A DNA stretch of 13,418 nucleotides from CAYSIX01 sp964431205. GTDB taxonomy: Bacteria > Planctomycetota > Phycisphaerae > Phycisphaerales > Phycisphaeraceae. Where the stretch lies: positions 1-13,418 of the forward strand of contig CAYSIX010000103.1 in the NCBI GenBank assembly GCA_964431205.1. The letters run 5' to 3'. Of this stretch, positions 1 through 5,794 are shown in pieces. A program made the position numbers and the translations under genes. Every line of letters starts with the position of its first letter. Within the stretch, counting starts at the first letter, position 1. Under the pieces are notes generated by a model. That model saw only the letters and a list, made by a program, of their open reading frames with translations, searched no databases and was not told where the DNA came from.

Positions 1-1340
1 CCATGCGAAGCGGTGGCGGTGGCGGGGGTCGCGGCGTCGCGGTCAAGCTCGGCGGCGACGTCGTCGGCGGTGGCGCTGTAGCCGTCCGGTGCGTTGGTGG
101 TCGCGGCCGCGTCGGCGTCGGCGCCCTCGCCCGTGTGGTCGTCGAAGCGGTTGTCCGGGCCCGGTGACGGCGGCGCCTGGGCGGGCGGCGACGGCGCGGG
201 CGTCGGCTGAGCGGCCGGGGCGGCATCGAAGGTATCGGCGACGGCCTGGTCCGCCTCGGCGGCGAGGGTCGCGTCGAGCCGGTCGATCGATTCCTCGTCG
301 GCCGCTTCGTCGCTTGCGGCGTCGCCTTCCGCGGCCGCCGCGCCGGGGGCGTCGTCCGAGTCACTGGTATCGACCGTAGTCGGCCCCGCCGTCGCCTCGG
401 CCGCCTCCGCAGCGGGTGTCCCGTCCGCCGACATGCTCTGGAGCAACGTGTCGAGCTGCGCCCCCAGCGCCTCGGTCGGGTCTGCCGGATCGGTGGATTC
501 CATCGTCGACGCCGAGTCGCTCGACGCGGCCTCGGCGGCCGTCGCCTCGACAGCCGACGCGGGCGGCGTCGGACCTTCCCGCGCTGCCGCCGCCTCACCG
601 GCGTCCGCCGGCGCGGCGTCACGCGGCGACGCGTTCGCCGCGTCCTCACCCGAAGACGTCTGACTCTGCGACGACGCCTGCATGGCCGGCTCGCCCCCCC
701 CGCTGGAGCCCTGAAGCAACGCGTCGAGCTGCGCCCCCAGCGCCTCCGTGTCCACCGCCTCCGCCCCGGTGGCGCTTGGCGCGGTCGGTTCGGCCGCCGC
801 GGCTACGGCGTCCGGTTGCGCGTCCGCTGTCGCCTTCGCTTGCCCCGGCGTCTCCGCGCCGGCGTCCGCCGCGCGATCACCGGTTTCATTCGCAGACGAT
901 TCCAGCTCGGCGGCGAGCGCCTCGGCCTGACTCACGGCCTGATCGAGTTGACGGTCCACCTCCGCGTCCGTCACCGGCTGGAGCGGATCGTCCCCGGATT
1001 GACCTTGATCCGCTGTTGAACCCGTGGATGCCGACCCCGGCTCGTCGGTGGACGCGGCGGCCGCCTCCGCCGTCGCCTCGGCCTCGTCGCCCGGCGGGGC
1101 CGCGCCCCCGCCCCCGGCTTCCGCCTGCGTATCCGCCGCCTGCGTATCCCCCGCCTCCGTCTCGTCCGTCTCCTTCGCCTCGGCAGGGTCCTGCCACGTC
1201 GCCACCCCCGGCTGCTCACGATCGAGCCGCGCCAGCAGCGCGTCGAGCTGAGACCCCAGGTCCTCCCCGCCCGCACCATCGGCGCCATCGGCGTCGGCGG
1301 CCGGGTCGAGCGTCTCTGGCTGGCTTGGCTTTTCCGCCAC
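1..1340 (-). CDS. Acidic Ala/Glu/Asp-rich repeat protein, C-terminus beyond window
   Basis: I do not recognise this protein. The minus-strand frame is open from 1340 to the window edge, with no stop in 446 codons, so the C-terminus lies outside. It starts with GTG at 1340; an in-frame TGA five codons upstream excludes a longer start, and no strong ribosome site is visible. The product is strongly acidic and low in complexity (Ala, Glu, Asp, Thr, Gly, Pro), with no signal peptide or membrane segment, so it is probably cytoplasmic and largely disordered. A motif of the form LG(S/A)QLD(A/T)LL recurs at about residues 28, 201 and 292. Two related helical patches, VDRQLDQAVSQAEALA (from 128) and IDRLDATLAAEADQAVAD (from 352), also recur. 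Short amphipathic helices in a disordered acidic chain suggest repeated binding motifs for a partner, which is inference. The gene is divergent from rsmE with 122 bp between them. The codons keep a coherent acidic reading, while the opposite strand gives Arg/Pro/Ser-rich shadows. The function could be decided by the unseen C-terminal domain. Confidence 0.72.
   Translation of the reverse strand, partial: MAEKPSQPETLDPAADADGADGAGGEDLGSQLDALLARLDREQPGVATWQDPAEAKETDETEAGDTQAADTQAEAGGGGAAPPGDEAEATAEAAAASTDEPGSASTGSTADQGQSGDDPLQPVTDAEVDRQLDQAVSQAEALAAELESSANETGDRAADAGAETPGQAKATADAQPDAVAAAAEPTAPSATGAEAVDTEALGAQLDALLQGSSGGGEPAMQASSQSQTSSGEDAANASPRDAAPADAGEAAAAREGPTPPASAVEATAAEAASSDSASTMESTDPADPTEALGAQLDTLLQSMSADGTPAAEAAEATAGPTTVDTSDSDDAPGAAAAEGDAASDEAADEESIDRLDATLAAEADQAVADTFDAAPAAQPTPAPSPPAQAPPSPGPDNRFDDHTGEGADADAAATTNAPDGYSATADDVAAELDRDAATPATATASH
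438..473 (-). repeat. 36-bp direct repeat, copy 1 (LGAQLDTLLQ motif)
   Basis: Positions 438-473 and 711-746 match at 34 of 36 bases in the same orientation. Both encode the EALGAQLD(A/T)LLQ motif of the acidic protein. A third, diverged copy lies near 1230-1260. The near-identity at DNA level points to a fairly recent internal duplication or to gene conversion. Confidence 0.75.
711..746 (-). repeat. 36-bp direct repeat, copy 2 (LGAQLDALLQ motif)
   Basis: This is the partner of the copy at 438-473, differing at two positions. It lies in the same reading frame of the acidic protein, 273 bp (91 codons) away. Confidence 0.75.
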
Positions 1341-1462
1341 GGATCGTATCTTTCACCGTTGGGGCCGCCCGCGTCGGCACGATCGTTGTTATCGACCGCG
1401 GCCGCGGCCAACTCCAGCGTTCCCCGGCGACCGGCCGGCCCCCACGCCGCGAGGCACGTCCC

Positions 1463-2239
1463 ATGAGCTCGTCCGCCACCTCCACCCACCCCCGTCTGCC
1501 GCGATTCTACGTCCCCGATCTGCCGCATCCCCGCGTCTCCGACCACCGCTGCGCCATCGGCCCCGAGGAGACCCGACACCTGCGCAAGGTCCTTCGGTTA
1601 TCGGTCGGCGACCTCGTCGAGCTCTTCGACGCCCGCGGCGGCCGCGCCCGCGCCCGCATCGAGCAGTTCGACAGCGGCTGCGCCGTCGCCCACGTCCTCG
1701 AGGTCCATCACGACGAGCCCGCCCGGCCCCACGTCACCCTCGCCGCCCCCGTCCCCAAGGGGTCCCGCGCCGACGACATGGTCGACCAGCTCTGCCAGCT
1801 CGGCGCCGACCGCTTCGTTCCCCTGCTGACCGAACGCAGCGTCGTCGAGCCTCGCGAGCACAAGCTCGAACGCTTCCTCAAGCACTCGCTCGAGGCCTGC
1901 AAGCAGTCCCGCCGCGCCTACGCCATGGAGCTGACCGAGCCCGCCGAGCTGGTCGACGTCTTCCCCGAGAAGGCCGACGTCAAGCTCATCGCCGTCCCCG
2001 GCGCCCGCCGCGAGGGCCCGCACGGCGACCTGACCCACCGGCTTCAGCACGCCCAGACGGTGATCGTGCTGGTCGGGCCCGAGGGCGGCTGGACGGACGC
2101 CGAGCTCGACGCCGCCGCCGGCGCCGGGTACCTGCCCTGGAACCTGGGCCCGCACGTCCTGCGCATCGAGACCGCCGCCACCGCCGCCGTCGCCATCCTC
2201 CGCTACATCAGCGCCCACGGCGACGACGCGCAACCTTGA
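1463..2239 (+). CDS. rsmE: RsmE: 16S rRNA (uracil1498-N3)-methyltransferase
   Basis: The 258-residue product matches the RsmE family of SPOUT methyltransferases. These use S-adenosylmethionine to methylate N3 of U1498 in 16S rRNA on the 30S subunit. The N-terminal part (about 12-85) fits the small PUA-like RNA-binding domain: RFYVPDL, then a HLRKVLRLSVGD stretch. The SPOUT domain follows. The knot motifs are clear: VGPEGGWTDAEL (about 204-215) and LGPHVLRIETA (about 228-238), which form the cofactor pocket. KGSRADDMVDQLCQLGAD aligns with the family stretch that usually reads more like K-x-E-L-G, so it is slightly divergent. The length is normal for the family. I chose ATG 1463 because GAGG lies 8 nt upstream (1451-1454) and the conserved fold begins right after. 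The same frame stays open far upstream but reads as a Pro/Arg-rich shadow of the opposite-strand gene. A hairpin begins 2 nt after the stop. Confidence 0.95.
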   Translation: MSSSATSTHPRLPRFYVPDLPHPRVSDHRCAIGPEETRHLRKVLRLSVGDLVELFDARGGRARARIEQFDSGCAVAHVLEVHHDEPARPHVTLAAPVPKGSRADDMVDQLCQLGADRFVPLLTERSVVEPREHKLERFLKHSLEACKQSRRAYAMELTEPAELVDVFPEKADVKLIAVPGARREGPHGDLTHRLQHAQTVIVLVGPEGGWTDAELDAAAGAGYLPWNLGPHVLRIETAATAAVAILRYISAHGDDAQP

Positions 2240-2241
2240 AC

Positions 2242-2266
2242 CGGGCACCTCGCCCTCCCGTGCCCG
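2242..2266 (+). terminator. Hairpin just after rsmE stop
   Basis: The perfect inverted repeat CGGGCAC (2242-2248) and GTGCCCG (2260-2266) encloses an 11-nt loop, two bases after the rsmE stop. There is no T-run, so it may be an RNA 3'-end stabiliser or a weak terminator rather than a classical intrinsic one. Confidence 0.4.
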
Positions 2267-2307
2267 CTGGTCTGCAAACTGGTCTCGAACTGGTCGGGAA
2301 ACTGGTC
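2267..2307. repeat. Four phased CTGGTC repeats
   Basis: CTGGTC occurs at 2267, 2279, 2290 and 2302, with steps of 12, 11 and 12 bp. The last three copies share the longer core (A/G)AACTGGTC. An inverted copy GACCAGT lies at 2336-2342. The near-helical spacing is what a protein binding one face of the DNA would use. No known family is recognised. Confidence 0.55.
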
Positions 2308-2557
2308 CGGTTTTCGGGCGCGCTCGGTCAAACGTGACCAGTGCGCGCCAGGCGGCCAGTGGTCGGGCGGTCGAGCGGTCATCTTCAACATCCATCTGCT
2401 GTCCCCTGCCCTGTTGACTCCGTCTTTCTACCTTTGACCGAACCGGCGGTCACGTGCGCGCGCCGGCGACCCATTGATGAAAAACCGTCTTGACCTGCGG
2501 CCTCTACCGGTGCGTCGAAGGCGCACCCGCCTGTGACCGTTCGTGCGCACGCCACCT

Positions 2558-2578
2558 CCGGGTCTGATCCGGCTTTTT
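2558..2578 (+). terminator. Plus-strand intrinsic terminator-like hairpin
   Basis: CCGGG (2558-2562) pairs with TCCGG (2568-2572) around a 5-nt loop, followed by C and five T (2574-2578). The stem is short (4 GC pairs plus one wobble). It lies about 320 nt after the rsmE stop, so it ends either a long rsmE 3' tail or a separate small transcript. Confidence 0.4.
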
Positions 2579-2712
2579 CATGGGACGTAGGTGGTACGGA
2601 TGTGGGTGATGCCATCCGCGTCGAATCTACGGCAGGACACTGTGTGCCCCTCGCGTCTGTGTGGCGCGTGTTGCGTCGTCGGTGTCTCGAGCCGGCCCGG
2701 CCCGGGCGGGCG

Positions 2713-4176
2713 TCAGAGCCGGATGAGGCGTTGGCGGAGCGAGGGCAGGGCGTCGAGCGCGGCGTGGTGGACGGCGGCGACGAGCGGGCGGCAGTTGTCG
2801 AACCGGGCCAGGTCGGTCAGGAGGCGCAGGGCGCGGCCGGGCCCGAGGCGATGGAAGAAGGCGTGGGCGTCGTCGTACTGGTCGTGCAGTCGAGCGTCGA
2901 CGGTGTGGTAGATGGCCTCGGAGACGGGCAGGAGGCGGAAGGCGGGGTCGTCGCGTCGGATGCGCTGGAGGCAGGCGTGGGCGAGCTCGAGCGAGCCGTC
3001 GGCGGCGGCGAGTTGGCCGGTGAAGAGGCGTTGGAGCAGGTGGGTGGCGGCGTTGTTGAGCGCGTAGGAGGCGACGCGTCGCGGCCGGGGCAGGCGTGCG
3101 TCGCGGGGCCCGCGTCGGGCGGCGTTGAGCAGGCGCTGGGTGTCGGGGTCGTGGTGGAGGGTCAGGGCGTGGTCGGCCAGGGCGAGCAGGCGTTGGACGT
3201 AGGCGGCGGAGGGGAGCAGGGCGCGGCCGGCGACCAGGACGTTGAGCCGGCCGAGCGTCCCCGGCAGCGTCCGCGGGCCGAGCAGGGCGTCGATGGCGCG
3301 GGCGCCGTCGAGGACGAGGCGCATGTCGGCGGCGACGGAGGCGTCGTACTCGGCGAGGCTGCGTTGGAGGCGTTGCAGGGCGCCGGCCCGCGCACCGGGC
3401 CGATCGATGGCTTGACGCGCGGTTCGCAAGTGCTCGACGAGGTCGCGTTCGACGGCGGCGAGGTCGATGGTGCGGGGCAGGCCCTCGGCGAAGTCGTTCT
3501 CGATGAGCCGGCCGGCGGCGGCGCGGACGGCGGCGAGGATCTCCAGCGTCAGGCCGCGTGCGCGTGTGGACGAACCCGTCGAAAGCGCGGTGGCGTCGTC
3601 GGCCCGGTCGCGCGCGACGGTGGCGACGCGGGTCGGCGGGTCGGTGAGCGCGGCGGCGACGCGGTCGCCGAGCCGGTCGAGCGCATCGGCGGCGCGTGCG
3701 GGCGTGGGCGGGGTCTGGCGGCTGTGGGCGGCGCGCAGGTGACGGATGGCGGTGCGCAGTCGTTTGGGGGTGAGCGAGACGCCGGTGGCGGCTTCGACTT
3801 CGCGGGCGAGGGCGGCGTAGTTGAGCTGCGCCGGGTCGGGCCCGGGCCGGAGGCATCGGTCGAGGACGGCGTGCAGGTCGGTGGGCTCGTCGGACTCGTG
3901 GAGGGAGGCGAGCCAGCGGAGGACGGCCTCGGCGGCGTCGCGGACGCCGGCGCGCAGCGGGTCGAGCTGCTGCTCGACGGTGGTGACGAGGCCGCGTGTG
4001 GCGGCGTGGGTGTCGGGCGGTCGGGGGGCTTGGCGGGAGGCGGCGCGTTCGAGCTGGTCGTGCTGGAGGAAGAGCACGCGGTCGAGGCGTGGACGGCGGC
4101 GGTCGGCCGGGGCAGGCGCGGAAGAATCCGTGTGGGTTCGTTCGGGCGCGAGGGGCCGGTCGGGCGATGGACTCAC
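2713..4176 (-). CDS. Hypothetical helical protein (487 aa)
   Basis: I do not recognise the family. The product is 487 residues, rich in Ala, Arg and Leu, without a signal peptide or membrane segment. It looks almost entirely helical and cytoplasmic. The N-terminal 60 residues are Pro/Arg/Ser-rich and probably disordered. Residues about 118-150 (core REVEAATGVSLTPKRLRTAI) have the pattern of a helix-turn-helix, with the TGVSLTPKRL piece as turn plus second helix; this is suggestive only. Around 205-300 there are long amphipathic helices, and from about 365 a denser C-terminal helical domain (ALNNAATHLLQRLF, then AFFHRLGPGRALRLLTDLAR). The start is GTG 4176, preceded by an excellent GGAGG (complement of 4183-4187) with 6-nt spacing. 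The opposite strand has a long open frame of Gly/Val/Glu composition, judged a shadow. The 52-residue peptide gene lies 49 nt upstream on the same strand, so the two may be co-transcribed. Confidence 0.8.
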   Translation of the reverse strand: MSPSPDRPLAPERTHTDSSAPAPADRRRPRLDRVLFLQHDQLERAASRQAPRPPDTHAATRGLVTTVEQQLDPLRAGVRDAAEAVLRWLASLHESDEPTDLHAVLDRCLRPGPDPAQLNYAALAREVEAATGVSLTPKRLRTAIRHLRAAHSRQTPPTPARAADALDRLGDRVAAALTDPPTRVATVARDRADDATALSTGSSTRARGLTLEILAAVRAAAGRLIENDFAEGLPRTIDLAAVERDLVEHLRTARQAIDRPGARAGALQRLQRSLAEYDASVAADMRLVLDGARAIDALLGPRTLPGTLGRLNVLVAGRALLPSAAYVQRLLALADHALTLHHDPDTQRLLNAARRGPRDARLPRPRRVASYALNNAATHLLQRLFTGQLAAADGSLELAHACLQRIRRDDPAFRLLPVSEAIYHTVDARLHDQYDDAHAFFHRLGPGRALRLLTDLARFDNCRPLVAAVHHAALDALPSLRQRLIRL

Positions 4177-4225
4177 AGCAGGCCTCCGGTCAGAGCCGCC
4201 GGTGGGGACGGGTGAGGCGTCGTGC

Positions 4226-4384
4226 TCAGCGGTCGACGGCGACTTTCTTGTCGCCGTTGTTACCGCCCTTGGCGCCCTTGGCGCCGTGGCAGCCGGACTC
4301 GCCCCAGGCTTCGCCGACGAGGAACAGGCCGAGGGCGACGAGCACGAGCCAGCAGAGCCAGGGGGATCGGGAACGGGGCTTCAT
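4226..4384 (-). CDS. Small secreted or membrane-anchored peptide (52 aa)
   Basis: This is a small gene of 53 codons including the stop, of unknown family. ATG 4384 is preceded by GGAG with about 7-nt spacing, which is good start evidence. The N-terminus is a basic n-region (MKPRSRSPW) followed by a hydrophobic core (LCWLVLVALGLFLVG, residues 10-24). This is either a signal peptide cleaved near residues 26-29 or a single anchor. The remaining 24 residues are Gly/Lys-rich with a collagen-like GAKGAKGG stretch and one Cys (C32). They end in a charged tail. A larger open frame covers this region on the same strand, but only this segment has a start, a ribosome site and protein-like composition. 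The gene lies 49 nt upstream of the 487-residue hypothetical gene. A possible promoter (4493-4521) and a terminator-like hairpin (4524-4550) lie upstream. Confidence 0.7.
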   Translation of the reverse strand: MKPRSRSPWLCWLVLVALGLFLVGEAWGESGCHGAKGAKGGNNGDKKVAVDR

Positions 4385-4492
4385 GGTTGATCTCCGTGTC
4401 GGGCGATGGCGGAGCACGTCCGCCACCTGAAAGGGCCAAACGGCCGGGCGGCGGGTGTATTGCCGGGCCGATCCGGCGGGGATGTTTCCATA

Positions 4493-4521
4493 ATGATCTG
4501 TGATGGCAGCAGTTGCGCCAA
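4493..4521 (-). promoter_or_regulatory. Possible sigma70-type promoter for the 52-aa peptide
   Basis: On the minus strand, TTGGCG (4521-4516) and GATCAT (4498-4493) are separated by 17 bp, each matching the consensus at 4 of 6 positions. Transcription would start near 4486, giving a leader of about 100 nt. The evidence is weak. Confidence 0.3.
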
Positions 4522-4523
4522 GG

Positions 4524-4550
4524 AAAAAATCGCGCGGTGCGGCGGCGCGA
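4524..4550 (-). terminator. Minus-strand intrinsic terminator-like hairpin
   Basis: Read on the minus strand, TCGCGC (complement of 4545-4550) pairs with GCGCGA (complement of 4530-4535) around a 9-nt loop. It is followed at once by six T (complement of 4524-4529). No gene ends here on this strand. The hairpin sits directly upstream of the candidate promoter at 4493-4521. Confidence 0.5.
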
Positions 4551-4762
4551 CCTCCCGGTTGGCGGCGGGCGGGCGCCAACACCGTGAGTCGGCTGTTAAG
4601 CGGGTAACGACAAGGACTTACGGGCGGTGGGGGAGCGGCTTCGGCGATCGGAGGGGGGCGGATCGGCGGCAGGGGTGGCGGCGGGCGCGTGGGCCGGTCG
4701 CCGGTGCCGGCCTCGCTTCCGCGGCCGATCACCCGCACCCCACGACGGAAAGGAGAGGCACG

Positions 4763-5527
4763 ATGCACGCACGATCCAGGAGCCCACGATCGGGGAGCCA
4801 TCGATGGACACTCGGCCTGCTGGTGCTCAGCCTGGCGCTGGCGACGCCGGCGTCGGCAAAGCCGGGCGACGCCCGCGGCAAGGGGCATCGGCAACAGATC
4901 CAACGCAAGCACGTCGAACGCAAGCCCGTGCAGAGCGCCCGAGTCCAGAGAAAGCAGGTCGGTCGACCGGCCCCGGCCAGCCGGAATCACGCAAAACGCG
5001 CCCCGGCCGCACGCCCCGCCACCGCGGCGAGCAAGCCCGGCACCTACCGCAACCCCAAGAAGGTCCTGGCCAAGACCAACCGGGAGCTCCGCCAGACCCG
5101 GCGCACCCTGCACGAAACCCGCCAGGACCTGCGCCAGACCGACCGCAAGCTGGACCACTACAAGCACGTGGTCCGGCACGCGACGGGCCACCACGGCCAC
5201 GGACACGCCCACGGGTCGGTCGGGATCCACAAGCCCGCGCCGGTGCACAAGCACACGCCTTCGGTCAGCGTCCGAATCGGCGCCAGCTACCACAGCAAGT
5301 CGTATGGGCATCACCGTCGGCCGAGCTACGGCGGCTCGATTGTCATCTCCAAGGGTTACGGCTCGTGCTCGTGCGGCGGATATTACAAGAAGGTGTGGGT
5401 CCCGCCGTATTGTGTGACGCGGTACGACGCCTGCGGGAACCCGTACACCGTGGTGGTCCGTGCGGGGTACTGGAAGTCGGTGTGGGTGCCGTCGCATCGG
5501 CCGGGGTGCGGGTACGTGCGGTATTGA
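4763..5527 (+). CDS. Secreted basic protein with coiled coil and YxxVWVP C-terminus (254 aa)
   Basis: The start is ATG 4763, preceded by AAAGGAGAGG (4749-4758), one of the best ribosome sites in the window. The N-terminus is a signal peptide: basic MHARSRSPRSGSHRW, core LGLLVLSLALA, with probable cleavage after PASA (residue 32). The mature protein is exported. Residues 33-100 are Lys/Arg/Gln/Pro-rich. Residues 102-137 form a short charged coiled coil with repeated LRQT. Residues 140-165 are His/Gly-rich (HHGHGHAHG) and could bind metal. The C-terminus from 170 is Ser/Tyr/Gly-rich with five Cys (202, 204, 217, 224, 249). Two related blocks, KKVWVPPYC (209) and KSVWVPSHR (238), flank a TRYDACGNPY loop. 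Similar Trp-Val-Pro repeat tails occur in exported planctomycete proteins, from memory. It probably acts at the cell surface or periplasm; no enzyme motif is visible. It is divergent from the 52-aa peptide gene, and both N-termini contain RSRSP. Confidence 0.85.
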   Translation: MHARSRSPRSGSHRWTLGLLVLSLALATPASAKPGDARGKGHRQQIQRKHVERKPVQSARVQRKQVGRPAPASRNHAKRAPAARPATAASKPGTYRNPKKVLAKTNRELRQTRRTLHETRQDLRQTDRKLDHYKHVVRHATGHHGHGHAHGSVGIHKPAPVHKHTPSVSVRIGASYHSKSYGHHRRPSYGGSIVISKGYGSCSCGGYYKKVWVPPYCVTRYDACGNPYTVVVRAGYWKSVWVPSHRPGCGYVRY

Positions 5528-5650
5528 GCGGCAAGCGGCGGCGGCAGGGCGGGCGCCGAGCGCAGCGTCGTGGCGTGGGCGGTTCGCGGCCCGGCCGTCG
5601 CCGTCGCCGAACCGGCCCGAGCGTGTCGGCGGCGCCCGGTGGCAGGGTCT

Positions 5651-5728
5651 GCAACGGCTGGGCAAGGGCCGGCGGAGCAAAGTCTCACCGGTCTTGCTCA
5701 ACCGCCGCGTCCGACCAGCCCGCGTTGC
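5651..5728 (+). ncRNA. Candidate structured RNA or leader upstream of STAS gene
   Basis: An outer stem pairs GCAAC (5651-5655) with GTTGC (5724-5728), and GGCTGG (5656-5661) with CCAGCC (5715-5720). That is 11 pairs with a 3-nt bulge. Inside, GCAAG (5662-5666) pairs with CTTGC (5693-5697), and CCGG (5669-5672) with CCGG (5688-5691). The apical loop contains GGAGCAAAGTCTC. The loop and the 3' end (AGCCCGCGTTGCCG) faintly recall the c-di-GMP-I (GEMM) aptamer, but the GNRA-capped P2 hairpin is missing. There is no T-run, so it is not a standard terminator. GC-rich DNA can fold like this by chance. Confidence 0.3.
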
Positions 5729-5794
5729 CGATAACACCCGGAGATGACCGAACCCAGGGTGAAGTACGAGTCGGAGGCGACAGGAGCGGCACGC

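Larger units (their letters stand above)
2240..2712. other. Gene-free gap between convergent rsmE and hypothetical gene
   Basis: No convincing coding frame is present in these 473 bp; short minus-strand frames here lack ribosome sites and read as low-complexity shadows. Visible contents, in order: the rsmE hairpin (2242-2266); phased CTGGTC repeats (2267-2307) with an inverted copy at 2336-2342; GGTCA-N4-TGACC (2326-2339); TGACCG-N6-CGGTCA (2435-2452); the hairpin GGTGCG-N7-CGCACC (2509-2527); and a plus-strand terminator-like hairpin with T5 (2558-2578). The piece from 2579 to 2712 shows nothing clear apart from a GC-rich block near 2691-2711, which could be the 3' untranslated region of the minus-strand gene. 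Confidence 0.6.
4385..4762. other. 378-bp divergent intergenic region
   Basis: It separates two divergent genes for secreted proteins and should hold both promoters. The relatively AT-rich piece 4487-4530 stands out in a 70% GC context. It contains a minus-strand promoter candidate and a minus-strand terminator-like hairpin. A second AT-leaning spot (4590-4620) may belong to the plus-strand promoter, but I cannot place -35 and -10 boxes there with confidence. No coding frame here is convincing. Confidence 0.5.

Noticed and set aside
1396..1407. 12-bp perfect palindrome CCGCGGCCGCGG between the divergent genes
   Set aside because: Several such palindromes are expected by chance in DNA of this GC content.
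416..1462. Long plus-strand open frame continuous with rsmE
   Set aside because: It is Pro/Arg/Ser-rich shadow sequence opposite the acidic gene; RsmE homology and the ribosome site place the start at 1463.
2414..2500. Several TTGACY hexamers that look like -35 boxes
   Set aside because: No -10-like hexamer at 16-18 bp spacing follows any of them.
2533..4215. 560-codon plus-strand open frame
   Set aside because: Gly/Val/Glu-rich composition without domain features, opposite a gene with a strong ribosome site and normal helical patterns; typical GC-rich antisense frame.
5580..5614. Inverted repeat CGGTTCG/CGAACCG after the secreted-protein gene
   Set aside because: Seven pairs with a 21-nt loop and no T-run; too weak to call a terminator.
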